NCBI GenBank assembly: GCA_949290645.1
Contig: CASESG010000003.1
Span: forward strand, 124,001-188,000
Origin: an uncultured Bacillota bacterium
GTDB lineage: Bacteria > Bacillota_I > Bacilli_A > RFN20 > CAG-288
Length of the DNA: 64,000 nt
Reading direction: 5' to 3'
Part shown: positions 1 through 9,100 of the stretch, in pieces
Layout: each line of letters starts with the position of its first letter
Position numbering within the stretch: the stretch's first letter is position 1
Position numbers and translations under genes: made by a program
Notes under the pieces: model-generated
Seen by the model: only the letters and a program-made list of their open reading frames with translations
Told to the model about the DNA's origin: nothing
The model's database searches: none

Positions 1-873
1 TTCCCTCAGTACGAGCCCAACATCCGCTCCGCCATCTCCATCGCCCGACGCCTTCAAGACCCCTTGGCGGAACTGGTCAAGATCCCGCCGATGTCGATCG
101 GCGTCGGCCAATATCAGTACGACATCGACGAGAAGAAGCTCTCAGAGAACCTCGCCAACGTCGTGGAAGATGTCGTCAACTACGTCGGAGTCGATGTCAA
201 TTCGGCTTCCGCTTCCTTGCTGTCCTACGTCTCGGGAATCAACAGCAAAATCGCACAATCCATCGTCTCCTACAAGGAGAAGAATGGCTTGATCCATTCG
301 AGAGAGGAACTCCGCCAGGTCCCCTATCTCGGACCCAAGGCCTTTGCCAACTGCGCCGGCTTTCTGAGAATCCCGGAGAGTGCGGAACCTCTCGACAACA
401 CCGCCGTCCATCCGGAATCCTATCCGATCGCGAGGAAGATCCTCGCCCTTCACACCAAGGAAGAGCTCATGGCAATTACGGAGAGCGAGAAGGAGAAGCT
501 CGTTAAGGGACTTGGAATCGGAAAGGAGACATTCGACGACATCCTGAAGGAACTTGTCTCTCCAAATAGAGATCCCAGAAAGGAAGCGAAGACCGCAAAG
601 CTTCGAGAGGACGTCAAGGACATCGACGACCTCAAGGCAGGGATGGTCCTGGAAGGGACGATTCGGAACGTGACGGGATTCGGCTTCTTCGTCGATCTCG
701 GAATCGAGACAAACGGCCTTGTCCATATCTCGGAGATCACGTCGGCGACAAGACATGTCGAGAATCCGGAGCTCTACGGAAAGCCGGGCGACATCGTCAG
801 GGTCAAGGTCCTTAATGTCGACAGGCAGAGGAAGAGAATCTCCCTTTCGATGAAAGGGGTCAAGCAGAACTAA
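1..873 (+). CDS. tex: Tex-family transcription accessory protein, C-terminal part (5' end outside window)
   Basis: The reading frame is open from base 1, and the first 21 codons (starting FPQYEPN) continue into the family-typical stretch around IARRLQDPLAELVKI, so this is the last 290 residues of a longer protein. What remains is the helix-hairpin-helix region (SGINSKIAQSIVSYKEKNG, then VPYLGPKAFANCAGFLRIP) and a C-terminal S1 RNA-binding domain (GMVLEGTIRNVTGFGFFVDL, ending DRQRKRISLSMK). Tex/YdcI proteins bind nucleic acid and RNA polymerase and affect transcription; the role is taken from the family. The gene stops at TAA 871-873, and a new promoter sits immediately behind the stop, so the downstream cluster need not be co-transcribed with it. 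Confidence 0.93.
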   Translation, partial: FPQYEPNIRSAISIARRLQDPLAELVKIPPMSIGVGQYQYDIDEKKLSENLANVVEDVVNYVGVDVNSASASLLSYVSGINSKIAQSIVSYKEKNGLIHSREELRQVPYLGPKAFANCAGFLRIPESAEPLDNTAVHPESYPIARKILALHTKEELMAITESEKEKLVKGLGIGKETFDDILKELVSPNRDPRKEAKTAKLREDVKDIDDLKAGMVLEGTIRNVTGFGFFVDLGIETNGLVHISEITSATRHVENPELYGKPGDIVRVKVLNVDRQRKRISLSMKGVKQN

Positions 874-879
874 TCGTTA

Positions 880-888
880 TGTTACAAT
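880..888 (+). promoter_or_regulatory. Extended -10 promoter for the asp23-nusB-recN cluster
   Basis: TGTTACAAT is an extended -10 element (TGn followed by TACAAT at 883-888). No good -35 box is seen 17 bp upstream, which is usual for extended -10 promoters. Transcription would start near 895, giving a leader of about 20 bases that carries the GGAGG at 902-906. Confidence 0.55.
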
Positions 889-915
889 AGTAAAGTTATT
901 TGGAGGTCTTTGACT

Positions 916-1266
916 ATGGAATATCTCTTGCTCGGCTCGGGAAAGAACGGACTCAAGGGAGTCTCGCCCTATGTCCTGAACCAGATTGCGATCGATGCCA
1001 TCCTCTCCCTGCTCGACGGAGGGCTGAAAGGCCAGTTCGAACTCGACAAGACGAGGAAGGGCTACAAGGTGGCTTCGCATGTCGACAAGCGCAACAAAGC
1101 GACGATCGACATCGAGATTTCGGTGATGGACGGCTTGGATGCCTCATCGATCTCCGCTCGCGTCCAGAAGGAATGCTATGAGGCCCTGCTCGATTTCCTC
1201 GAGGTGAAGCCGGCGAAGGTCAACGTCAAGGTCTCCCACATCCGCAAGACGGCCAAGAAAGGATGA
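916..1266 (+). CDS. Asp23/Gls24 family protein (YqhY-like)
   Basis: This 116-residue acidic/basic protein has the Asp23/Gls24 pattern: a conserved start around KGVSPYVLNQIAIDAILSLL, a central beta segment (ATIDIEISVMDG) and a C-terminal VNVKVSHI strand. In Bacillus and relatives the homologue YqhY lies directly before nusB, as here, and has been connected with fatty-acid/acetyl-CoA carboxylase control; that role is family knowledge and not visible in the sequence. ATG 916 is preferred over TTG 910 because GGAGG at 902-906 is 9 bases before it. The stop overlaps the next start (ATGA at 1263-1266), so the genes are translationally coupled. Confidence 0.8.
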   Translation: MEYLLLGSGKNGLKGVSPYVLNQIAIDAILSLLDGGLKGQFELDKTRKGYKVASHVDKRNKATIDIEISVMDGLDASSISARVQKECYEALLDFLEVKPAKVNVKVSHIRKTAKKG

Positions 1267-1769
1267 AACTCCCGACTTTGAAGGGCGAGAAGCTTCTCAC
1301 CTATCTCCTCTCCCTTCCGATCTTCATCGCCATCCTCTCCCTCATCGGCCAGGTCTTTCTCCAGAGCACCTTCGTCCTGGACGAGACGATGACCTATTCG
1401 ACGCCTCAGACTTCCTTCCTCCTCTTCGCCTTGGCGGACATCCCGCTTTATGCGATGCTGGAAAGCTATGACGTCTCCTTAATCCAGAGCGTCGTCGCCG
1501 TCGTCAACATCCTTCTTGCCCTGTCCTTCATCTTCCTCTCCTCGGCGGCCATCAAGGGAAGGGCGCTCTTCTATCATCTTTCCACCTTGATCTATGCTCT
1601 GGACAGTGTCGCGACTGTCGTCTTCCTCAGCCTTGCGGGTGCCCATGTCTTCCTTCTCGACTTGTGGATCGTCGACTTTGTCCTTCTCTCCCTCTTGCAC
1701 CTCCTCTTCCTGGGCCTTTTGGTCTATGGATCTCTGCTTCTCTATCAGAAAGGAAAAAAAGATGCCTGA
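1263..1769 (+). CDS. Four-helix membrane protein, unknown function
   Basis: This 168-residue protein has four clear hydrophobic segments, at about residues 12-35, 47-70 (weaker), 80-105 and 115-160, with a short basic tail ending QKGKKDA. I do not recognise a family. It is held between the Asp23-like gene and nusB by an ATGA overlap at its start and an 8-base overlap at its end, so it is very likely translated as part of the operon. Four-helix membrane proteins of this size between yqhY and nusB might work with the Asp23-like protein at the membrane, but that is a guess from position. Confidence 0.7.
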   Translation: MKLPTLKGEKLLTYLLSLPIFIAILSLIGQVFLQSTFVLDETMTYSTPQTSFLLFALADIPLYAMLESYDVSLIQSVVAVVNILLALSFIFLSSAAIKGRALFYHLSTLIYALDSVATVVFLSLAGAHVFLLDLWIVDFVLLSLLHLLFLGLLVYGSLLLYQKGKKDA

Positions 1770-2196
1770 ATACAATCGTACGGACGAGCGCACCAAGACC
1801 ATGTCCGCTCTCTACCAAGTCTTCCTCTTCCTGGAAAACCACGAGGATTTCGATGCGACCGAGGTTATCAAGGGACAGTATGGAGTGGACGACTTCGAAG
1901 AGGTCCCCGTCTTTTCCCGTTGCGTCTATGCCTTGGCCTTGGAACACTATGACGAGATCGTGAAGTCGATCGAGGAACACCTCGTCAACTGGACCTTCTC
2001 CCGTCTTGACGACGTCTGCAAGGCGATTCTCTTCGAGGCCATCAGCGAAGGCAAGTACGCCAAGCTCTCGCCCAGGAAGGTCGTCATCAGCGAGGCTGTC
2101 AAGCTGGCAAAGAACTATCTCAAGGACGGTGACCATCGCTTCGTCAACGCCATCCTCGACAAGGCGATTCCCGAATATGATTTCCAAGGAAAATAG
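1762..2196 (+). CDS. nusB: Transcription antitermination factor NusB
   Basis: The 144-residue all-helical protein has NusB landmarks: an Arg/Lys-rich first helix, LDDVCKAILFEAISEGKY and the C-terminal SPRKVVISEAVKLAKNY with GDHRFVNAILDKA. NusB pairs with NusE (S10) on boxA RNA and prevents early termination in rRNA operons. An open frame continues upstream to 1594, but ATG 1762 follows an AGGA-AAAA purine run and gives the normal family length. It overlaps the membrane gene before it by 8 bases and xseA by 20 bases. In Bacillus folD follows nusB; here folD is absent and xseA comes next. Confidence 0.92.
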   Translation: MPEYNRTDERTKTMSALYQVFLFLENHEDFDATEVIKGQYGVDDFEEVPVFSRCVYALALEHYDEIVKSIEEHLVNWTFSRLDDVCKAILFEAISEGKYAKLSPRKVVISEAVKLAKNYLKDGDHRFVNAILDKAIPEYDFQGK

Positions 2197-3451
2197 ATCC
2201 CTCTCGGTCGGCGAGCTTTCGGACATCCTGAAGGCCTGCTTCCAGAATCCCGCCTTTCATGGCCTGAAGGTCTATGGCGAGGTCTATTCCCTGAGAAGAG
2301 GGAAGTTCAGCTATCTCGAGATCGGAGATCCCGGAAAGAACGAAGTCAACTCGCCCCTGCTCAAATGCGCCTTCCGCACCATCTATGGGGATAGCTATGG
2401 CCTCTCTTCGATCAAGGTCGGGGACATCGTCGAGATCACGGGCGACCTCTCCTATTACTCCCACGGAAGTTCCGTCACGCTCTGGGGAGAGGAGATCTCC
2501 ATCAGGGAGGAACAGGCCGGAGCGAATCTCTTGCTGAAGAGGAAGACCCTCGAGAAGCTTGAGAGACTCGGCTACCTCGACGAGAAGAGAAAGAGGAAGA
2601 TTCCCGCTCTCTGCCAGAGGGTCGCCATCGTCACCGCCTACCCTTCCGCCGCCTATGAGGACATCCTCAAGACCCTCCATGAGCGCTTTCCCTTGGACAC
2701 GGTCCTCTTTCCGGCGACCGTCCAGGGAGAAGGGGCTTCCAGAAGCCTTATCCATGCCTTGGAGCAAGCCAAGAAGGGAAAGTTCGACTGCTTGATTCTC
2801 GGAAGGGGAGGAGGAAGCAAGACCGATCTCTCGGCCTTCGACGACGAGAAGCTCGCCCTGGAGATCGCGACCTACCCCTGCCCCGTCATCACCTGCATCG
2901 GGCACACGATCGACACCTCGATCTGCGACCGGGTCAGCGATGTCAGCGCCATCACCCCGACGGAAGGGGCGATGCTCATCAACCCGAGCTTAGCGGAAGT
3001 GAAGGAAAAGATTGCGGGCATGGAAGAGGAGCTCAACGCGAATTACCTTCGCCTTCTCGACGAGCGCCAGATGTCCTTGGACAGTTTTCGACAACGGCTT
3101 CAAGACCTCTCTCCGCTGAGGCGGATCTCACTGCAGAAAGAGAAGGCAAAACACCTCGTCAAACTCCTGCACGATCTCTATGAGAGACGTCTGTATGCGG
3201 AGAAAAACAAGCAGGAAGAACGGCGAAGGGTGCTCAAGGAAAGATTCCGCCACTTGCTGTCGATGAAAGAAAAGCGTTTCCTTTTCCTTCAAGGTTCCCT
3301 TCTCAGCCTTGATCCCAGCCTTGCCCGGAAGAAGGGCTATGCCCAGGTCTACTGCGGGACGAAGCTTGTCAAGGCGGCAAAGGAACTTCAAAGGGACACG
3401 GAGATCACGATCCATTATCTCGATGGTACGAAGAAGGCGAAAGTGCAATAG
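2177..3451 (+). CDS. xseA: Exodeoxyribonuclease VII large subunit
   Basis: This protein has 424 residues from ATG 2177. An N-terminal OB-fold (about 8-105, starting SLSVGELSDILKA) is followed by the catalytic core with RVAIVTAYPSAAYEDILKTL, the metal/active-site region LILGRGGGSKTDLSAFDDE and CIGHTIDTSICDRVSDVSAI. A long coiled-coil and a short C-terminal strand domain follow (KGYAQVYCGTKLV). The enzyme, with XseB, degrades single-stranded DNA to oligonucleotides. The frame is open upstream to 2006, but that part is nusB read in another frame; the chosen start matches the known N-terminus of the family. xseB follows after 9 bases. Confidence 0.95.
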   Translation: MISKENRSLSVGELSDILKACFQNPAFHGLKVYGEVYSLRRGKFSYLEIGDPGKNEVNSPLLKCAFRTIYGDSYGLSSIKVGDIVEITGDLSYYSHGSSVTLWGEEISIREEQAGANLLLKRKTLEKLERLGYLDEKRKRKIPALCQRVAIVTAYPSAAYEDILKTLHERFPLDTVLFPATVQGEGASRSLIHALEQAKKGKFDCLILGRGGGSKTDLSAFDDEKLALEIATYPCPVITCIGHTIDTSICDRVSDVSAITPTEGAMLINPSLAEVKEKIAGMEEELNANYLRLLDERQMSLDSFRQRLQDLSPLRRISLQKEKAKHLVKLLHDLYERRLYAEKNKQEERRRVLKERFRHLLSMKEKRFLFLQGSLLSLDPSLARKKGYAQVYCGTKLVKAAKELQRDTEITIHYLDGTKKAKVQ

Positions 3452-3460
3452 GAGGACAAC

Positions 3461-3688
3461 ATGACCAAGAAGAAAGAGACAGAGGAGCTCTCGAAACTGA
3501 GCTATGCTGAGCTCGAGAAGAAGGCACAGCTTTCCCTCGATACCCTGGGAAAGGACGATCTGCCCCTGGACGAGGCGAAGAAAGTCTTCGACGAGGGAAA
3601 GAACATCCTCGACGAGATGCAGAAAAGGCTAGACGTGATGCAGAAGGAGGCGACCGACTCGATCGATGACAAGAGTCAAGCCGACTGA
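3461..3688 (+). CDS. xseB: Exodeoxyribonuclease VII small subunit
   Basis: This 75-residue helical protein has the family pattern LSYAELEKKAQLSLDTL ... LPLDEAKKVFDEGKNILDEM. XseB binds the XseA coiled coil and is needed for activity. AGGAGGA 3450-ish lies about 7 bases before ATG 3461. The last 23 bases overlap the start of dxs. Confidence 0.93.
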   Translation: MTKKKETEELSKLSYAELEKKAQLSLDTLGKDDLPLDEAKKVFDEGKNILDEMQKRLDVMQKEATDSIDDKSQAD

Positions 3689-5489
3689 ACCGCTCTCCCT
3701 TCTCAGCGACGACCAGGTGCGCGTTCTTGCCAGCGACCTCAGAAACGACATTCTCGCCAATGCCGAGATTTATGGTGGCCATCTCTCCAGCAATCTCGGA
3801 ATCGTCGAATTGACCCTGGGACTTCTCAGGCATTTCGACCCCTACAAGGACGACATCCTCTTCGATGTCGGCCATCAGACCTATGCCTACAAACTACTGA
3901 CAGGAAGGACCCTGAAAGGCCTTCGCCAATACAGGGGAACCTCTCCCTTTTCCGACCCCGATTCCTCCAAGGCCGACAAGTATCGCAACGGCCACGCCTC
4001 GACTGCCATCTCCGTCGCCTATGGAATGGCCCTGGCCAAGAAGGAGAAAGGGGATGAGAGCGCGACGATCGCGGTCGTCGGCGATGCCTCGATCGTCTCC
4101 GGGCTTTCGATGGAGGCCTTGGGCCTTCTTTCGGACGAGAAGAAGACGAAGCTCATCATCGTCCTCAACGACAACGGGATGTCGATCGGAAAGGATGTCT
4201 CCTTTTTGGGAAAGCAGTTCCAGAAGATCCGGAATTCCCTCTTCTACTTCCGCACCTCGACATGGCTTGGGCGGACCATGTCCCGGCATCGCTGGTCGTG
4301 GAAGCTGTTCTTGAAGTTGCGGGATCTCAAGGACACGATAAGGCGCCTGACGATCGCTCCGACGATCTTCGAGACGATGGGCTTGAAGTACATCGGCCCG
4401 TTCGACGGGCACGATTTCGCAAGCCTCGACCTGGCCTTCACCAAGGCCAAAACCCTCTCCGCAAAAGGACCGGTCGTCGTCCATGTCGTGACCAAGAAAG
4501 GCTATGGCTACGCGCCCGCGATGAAGGACGAGAAGGGAATCTTCCACGGTGTCCCCAAGCGCTTCGACGAGGAGAGGCCGGAGGAGGAATGTTCCTTCAC
4601 TTCCCTCAAGGCTCGTCTTTTGCTCGAGAAGATGAAAGAGGACGAGAAGGCTTTTGTCATCACCCCAGCCATGGTCTACGGATCGCATCTCGAGGAGATC
4701 TTCGAGAAGTATCCCGACCGCTGTTTGGACGTCGGAATCTGCGAGGAGAATGCGGTCTGCATGGCCTCCGGCTTGGCCTTGAAAGGTCTTCATCCGATCG
4801 TCGACATCTATTCGACCTTCCTTCAGAGAAGCTACGATGAGGTGATGGAAGATATCTCAAGGGAGAGGATCGCCGCTCTCTTTCTTGTGGAACGCTCGGG
4901 TCTTGTCGGGGAGGACGGGGAATCCCACCAGGGACTCTATGACGTCAGCTTCCTGAAATCCATCCCCAACGTCCGGATCTATCTCCCCTATGACGAAAGA
5001 AGCCTCGAGAGGATCTTCCGCAAACGTTACTTCGATAGGAATCGTCCGACCTTCGTCCGAATTCCCAAAGACCTCCCGCACGAGATCGAGGCGGAGGAGG
5101 ACGAGGAACTCTTTGTCGACTTCAAGGAGAAGAAGGGCAGTTCAAATCTCTTATTGGCCACAGGCCCCAATGGTGCCATCCTTTTGGAAAAGGCCGAGGG
5201 ACTTCCTCTGGACAAGGCGATGCTTCTTGACCTTTTTCCGAGACCGGACAAGTGGGAGAGGTTGCTCTCCAAGTACCGCAGAATCTTCTTCTACGACAGT
5301 TATTCGACCTTAGGAGGAAGTGCGGAAGCCTTGGGGAATGAAATCGCCCTGTCCCAGAACGACATTCGCTATCGACCCTTCTCCTTCGAGAAGAAGTTTG
5401 TCGCGCATGGCGACCTTCCTTCGCTCTATCGGGAGAACGATCTTCTTCCGGAGCAAGTCCTTGCCGAGTTACGAAAGGAGCTTTTATGA
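3666..5489 (+). CDS. dxs: 1-deoxy-D-xylulose-5-phosphate synthase
   Basis: DXS condenses pyruvate and glyceraldehyde 3-phosphate to make DXP, the first step of the MEP isoprenoid pathway. The 607 residues are normal for the family. Visible landmarks are GGHLSSNLGIVELTL, DVGHQTYAYKLLTGR, the thiamine-diphosphate motif VVGDASIVSGLSMEAL with IIVLNDNGMSIG, and the transketolase-type glutamate in DVGICEENAVCMASGLAL. The start overlaps xseB; AAGGAGG at 3644-3650 is 15 bases away, rather far, so translation may rely on coupling. In Bacillus ispA lies between xseB and dxs; it is absent here. ispG and ispH, later steps of the same pathway, are elsewhere in this window. Confidence 0.95.
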   Translation: MTRVKPTEPLSLLSDDQVRVLASDLRNDILANAEIYGGHLSSNLGIVELTLGLLRHFDPYKDDILFDVGHQTYAYKLLTGRTLKGLRQYRGTSPFSDPDSSKADKYRNGHASTAISVAYGMALAKKEKGDESATIAVVGDASIVSGLSMEALGLLSDEKKTKLIIVLNDNGMSIGKDVSFLGKQFQKIRNSLFYFRTSTWLGRTMSRHRWSWKLFLKLRDLKDTIRRLTIAPTIFETMGLKYIGPFDGHDFASLDLAFTKAKTLSAKGPVVVHVVTKKGYGYAPAMKDEKGIFHGVPKRFDEERPEEECSFTSLKARLLLEKMKEDEKAFVITPAMVYGSHLEEIFEKYPDRCLDVGICEENAVCMASGLALKGLHPIVDIYSTFLQRSYDEVMEDISRERIAALFLVERSGLVGEDGESHQGLYDVSFLKSIPNVRIYLPYDERSLERIFRKRYFDRNRPTFVRIPKDLPHEIEAEEDEELFVDFKEKKGSSNLLLATGPNGAILLEKAEGLPLDKAMLLDLFPRPDKWERLLSKYRRIFFYDSYSTLGGSAEALGNEIALSQNDIRYRPFSFEKKFVAHGDLPSLYRENDLLPEQVLAELRKELL

Positions 5490-7126
5490 TCCAGTCCCTG
5501 TCCATCAAGAATCTCGCCGTGATCGAGAACGTCACTCTTGATCTCTCCTCTCCGTTTCTCGCCCTGATCGGCGAGACCGGCTCGGGAAAGAGTCTGACGG
5601 TCGATGCCCTGTCCCTTCTTTCGGGGCAGAAGTTCGACAAGTCCCTCTTGAGGGATGGTGCGGAGAAGGCGGAGCTTTCTGCGCTGTTTGTCAAAGGAGA
5701 GGAAGAGAGCGAGAAAGGCCTCTATGACGAAAACGGAGAGCTCTCCTTACGGCGAGTCTTCGACCGAGAGGGGACCTCAAGGCAGTGGATCAACGGCCAG
5801 GCCGTCTCGCTGCGGGAATATCGGGAGAAGGTGAAGGGACTTGTCGAGATCCACAGGCAGGGACAGAATGCGGAGCTCTTGGATGATTCCCGTTCTCTCG
5901 AGTATGTCGACCGTTATGGCGGAAAGAGTATTATCATTTACTTTGAGAAGTATAAGGAATGCTATTCAGATTATTTGAAATGTGCCGAAGAGAAGAAGGC
6001 AATCGAAGAGATGAAGAAGGAAATGGATGTCGATTATCTCGACTTTCAGATTTCCGAGATCGAACGCTATGACCTCAAGGAAGGAGAAATCGAGGAGCTC
6101 GAGGAAGAGCTTTCTAAGCTCAAGGACATCGAGAAGATCGAATCCTGCCTGGAGAAATACCATGCGTTTGCCCAGCTTGAGGAAGGGGAGCTTCCCGACT
6201 TGATCCAGAGTGCCGTGGAGTCCCTGCGCCCGCTTTCCGATACCTCCTTGTCCGACCTCTTCACTGAGGTGCGGGAAGAGGGCGACAAGTTTCTGCGAGA
6301 GCTGAGCGAGCTGGAGTATCGCTTTTCGGCGATGCGGGAGAAGACCGAGGAGATCGACCGGATGAACGCCCGGCTTTTCGAGCTCAAGGCCTTGCAGAGA
6401 AAGTACGGGAAGAGCACGAAGGAGATTCTCTCGGCCTTGGAGAAATTCAAGCAAGAGAAGGCGATGGTCGTGGATTATCAAGAAACCTATCGGAAGGCCG
6501 TGGAAAAAGAGAAGAAAGCTCTGGATTTGGTCCTGGAAAGAGGATACGAGCTTTCGAAGGAAAGGGAAAAAGCCTTGTCGGCACTGAAGAAAGCCGTCAA
6601 CGGAGAGATGAAGGATCTTGGTCTTCCCGGGGACGGATTCGATATCCGCCTCACGAAGAAGGATCCTTCCGCCGATGGCTTGGACGAGTGTCATTTCTAT
6701 GCCCAGCTCAACAAGGGACTCTCCTCCCATGAGCTTTCCAAGGTCGTCTCCGGTGGCGAGGGTGCGCGTCTGATGCTGGCCATCAAGGCTGTTCTCAACC
6801 GCATCTCGCCCTCTTCCCTTCTGGTCTTGGATGAAATCGATACGGGAGTCTCCGGAAGGATGGCGGGCTTGATGGCCCAGAAGATTCTGGAGATCTCCAA
6901 GGACAGCCAGGTGATCGTCATCTCCCATCTACCCCAGGTCGTCAGCATGGCAAAGAGCCATATCGGAGTACGCAAGAAGATCGTGGACGGCAAGACCTGT
7001 GCCTTCTTCCACAACTTGGGCAAAGAGGAAGTGATCGAGGAAATCGCCAAGATGATCTCTGGGAAGACGAAGACGGAATCGGCCCTTCTTCAGGCCCGGG
7101 AGCTCTATCAGGAAGGGCAGGGATGA
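5486..7126 (+). CDS. recN: DNA repair ATPase RecN
   Basis: RecN is an SMC-like ATPase acting early in double-strand-break repair. The 546 residues contain the Walker A GETGSGKSL near residue 30, a central coiled coil (about 150-350), the ABC signature KVVSGGEGARLML and the Walker B LLVLDEIDTGVSG, followed by VIVISHLPQVV. AAAGGAG lies 5 bases before ATG 5486, and the start overlaps the dxs stop (ATGA). tlyA and argR, which separate dxs and recN in Bacillus, are missing. dinB is coupled downstream in the same way, so repair genes here form one transcript. Confidence 0.95.
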   Translation: MIQSLSIKNLAVIENVTLDLSSPFLALIGETGSGKSLTVDALSLLSGQKFDKSLLRDGAEKAELSALFVKGEEESEKGLYDENGELSLRRVFDREGTSRQWINGQAVSLREYREKVKGLVEIHRQGQNAELLDDSRSLEYVDRYGGKSIIIYFEKYKECYSDYLKCAEEKKAIEEMKKEMDVDYLDFQISEIERYDLKEGEIEELEEELSKLKDIEKIESCLEKYHAFAQLEEGELPDLIQSAVESLRPLSDTSLSDLFTEVREEGDKFLRELSELEYRFSAMREKTEEIDRMNARLFELKALQRKYGKSTKEILSALEKFKQEKAMVVDYQETYRKAVEKEKKALDLVLERGYELSKEREKALSALKKAVNGEMKDLGLPGDGFDIRLTKKDPSADGLDECHFYAQLNKGLSSHELSKVVSGGEGARLMLAIKAVLNRISPSSLLVLDEIDTGVSGRMAGLMAQKILEISKDSQVIVISHLPQVVSMAKSHIGVRKKIVDGKTCAFFHNLGKEEVIEEIAKMISGKTKTESALLQARELYQEGQG

Positions 7127-8172
7127 AGGACATCGTCCATATCGACCTCAACGCCTTCTTCGCTCAAGCGGAATGCTTGCGCGATAAATCTCTCGTCGAC
7201 AAACCGCTGGCGGTCGGCTATGACGGAAGAAGAGGAGTGGTAGCAACCTGTTCCTATAAGGCCCGGGAATTCGGCGTGCATTCGGGAATGCCGATGTCGA
7301 TGGCAAAAGAACTTTGCCCACAGATCATCATTGTCGAAGGCCATTATGAATATTATCGGTATCTCTCCAAAAAATTCTTTGGCTATCTGAAAAAACGGTA
7401 TCCCATTCTCGAGCAGGCATCCATCGATGAATGCTATATCGACATGACCAAGGAAATCGATCACGAGGATATCCATGGCTATCTCTTTGACCTACAGCTT
7501 GCCCTGTATCGAAGCACGATGCTGAAGTGCTCGATCGGGTATGGGGCGAACAAGTTTCTCGCCAAGATGGGAAGCGACTATAAGAAGCCGATGGGCTTGA
7601 CGATTCTCACCAAGGGCAAGGTGAGCAAGCTTCTCTGGCCCCTCCCGATTGAGAAGATGTTCGGAATCGGTATCAAGACCGCTCCCCGATTGAGAGCCCT
7701 GGGGATTCTCACGATCGGAGATCTTGCCCAGACCATCGATCCGGCGGTCCGGAAAGTCCTCGGCTCCTCCTTCGAATACTATCAAGGAGAGGCCAATGGC
7801 TATGGGGACGACTTTGTCGATCCGTCCCTTTTCGATCCCAAATCCTGCTCCGCAGAGAGAACATTCTCCGAGGATATCACGGAGTACGACGAGATTCGGG
7901 ACATGATCCGGATCTGCAGTCAGGAAGTCTCCAGGGAATTGAAGAAATATCACAAGAAGGCCAAGGTCATCTCCATCAAGCTGAGGGATGATACTTTTCG
8001 CACATGGTCACGGAGGATGACATTGCCTCACTCCATACAAGAAGCCGGGGAAATTTTCTCCCAGGCCATGACAATCTTCGACCGTTGCTATGCGGATGAG
8101 AAGCTCCGCCTGATCGGGGTGGGAGTGGAAAAGGTCTCTCCGGAGAAGGGGGAAGACGATGAAGATCGCTGA
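7123..8172 (+). CDS. dinB: DNA polymerase IV (Y family)
   Basis: DinB is an error-prone translesion polymerase. The 349-residue protein has the first catalytic aspartate in IDLNAFFAQAE, the second acidic pair in QASIDECYIDMT, the palm-finger sequence ATCSYKAREFGVHSGMP, an HhH thumb region (KMFGIGIKTAPRLRALGI) and a little-finger domain. It starts within the recN stop (ATGA at 7123-7126) and ends 14 bases inside xerD. No recognisable clamp-binding tail was identified. Confidence 0.93.
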   Translation: MKDIVHIDLNAFFAQAECLRDKSLVDKPLAVGYDGRRGVVATCSYKAREFGVHSGMPMSMAKELCPQIIIVEGHYEYYRYLSKKFFGYLKKRYPILEQASIDECYIDMTKEIDHEDIHGYLFDLQLALYRSTMLKCSIGYGANKFLAKMGSDYKKPMGLTILTKGKVSKLLWPLPIEKMFGIGIKTAPRLRALGILTIGDLAQTIDPAVRKVLGSSFEYYQGEANGYGDDFVDPSLFDPKSCSAERTFSEDITEYDEIRDMIRICSQEVSRELKKYHKKAKVISIKLRDDTFRTWSRRMTLPHSIQEAGEIFSQAMTIFDRCYADEKLRLIGVGVEKVSPEKGEDDEDR

Positions 8173-9049
8173 GGCGATGGAGAACTATCTCGTCTATCTC
8201 ATGGCGGAGAAGGGAGATAGCAAGAAGACGATCGACGCCTATGAGAACGACTTGCATCAGTTCCTTCGATTCACGAAGAAAGAGCAAGCCGAGAAATTGA
8301 CCCTTCTGGATTACGAAGACCATCTAGCGTATCTCACCTCCGAGGGGCTGAGCAAGGCGAGTCTGTCAAGGAAGGCAACTACCATTAAGGGGTTCTATCG
8401 CTTCTTGAAGAACGAGGGCGTGATCACGGTGAGCCTGGGGGAGATGGAGCTTCCCAAGAGGTCGATCCGACTTCCCAGGACCCTCAGCGACCAGGAGATT
8501 CGAAAGCTCTTCGGGAGTGTTTCGACCGAAAGTTACAAAGGCCTTTTGAATCTCAGCATGATGGAGCTTTGCTACTCCTGCGGCCTTCGTGTTTCCGAGC
8601 TCTGCAACTTGAAGATCGACCAGGCGAATGTCCAGGACGGCTATCTCAAGATCAGGGGAAAGGGCGACAAGGAGAGAATGGTTCCGATGAATCGGGAATG
8701 CCAATCCTATCTCACTCTCTATCTCAAGGAGAGGAAAGCCTTGAAGAAGACCAAAGGAAAGAACCTCTTCCTTCATCAAGATGGTTCTCCCGTATCACGG
8801 CAGTACTTCTTCCTGGCTCTCCGGAAATACGGAAAGGAAGCCGGGCTTGGGGAGAACATCCATCCCCACATGCTGCGCCATTCCTTTGCGACGACACTCC
8901 TTGAAAACGGCGCTCCCATCAGGCAGGTGCAGGAACTTCTCGGGCACAGCAAAGTCGAGACGACGATGATCTACACCCAAGTCTCGACAAGGCTTAAGAG
9001 AGAGGGATACGACAAGGCCATGGACGGGGAGAAGGGGAAGCAAGCGTAA
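8159..9049 (+). CDS. xerD: Tyrosine site-specific recombinase, XerD type
   Basis: This 296-residue recombinase has the size and layout of XerD. The N-terminal SAM-like core-binding domain covers residues 1-95. The catalytic set is R144 (CGLRVSELC), K168 (GKGDKER), H237 and R240 (HPHMLRHSF), H263 (LGHSKVETT) and the nucleophile Y272 (MIYTQV). XerD with XerC resolves chromosome dimers at dif and is controlled by a DNA translocase. The xerD-deoB order matches Bacillus ripX-drm. A dif-like site lies about 3.3 kb downstream at 12319-12346. No XerC partner is seen in the window, so whether one or two recombinases act here is open. Confidence 0.93.
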   Translation: MKIAEAMENYLVYLMAEKGDSKKTIDAYENDLHQFLRFTKKEQAEKLTLLDYEDHLAYLTSEGLSKASLSRKATTIKGFYRFLKNEGVITVSLGEMELPKRSIRLPRTLSDQEIRKLFGSVSTESYKGLLNLSMMELCYSCGLRVSELCNLKIDQANVQDGYLKIRGKGDKERMVPMNRECQSYLTLYLKERKALKKTKGKNLFLHQDGSPVSRQYFFLALRKYGKEAGLGENIHPHMLRHSFATTLLENGAPIRQVQELLGHSKVETTMIYTQVSTRLKREGYDKAMDGEKGKQA

Positions 9050-9052
9050 GGC

Positions 9053-9081
9053 CTGCAAAGACGCGATTATCGGCGTATAAT
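9053..9081 (+). promoter_or_regulatory. Promoter for deoB
   Basis: A perfect -10 TATAAT at 9076-9081 is preceded at 17 bp by CTGCAA (9053-9058, three of six matches to TTGACA). Start of transcription near 9088 leaves a leader of about 13 bases containing GAGAGGT. The -10 box covers an upstream in-frame ATG at 9080, which therefore cannot be the start codon of deoB. Confidence 0.6.
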
Positions 9082-9100
9082 GGACAAGAGAGGTACAAAT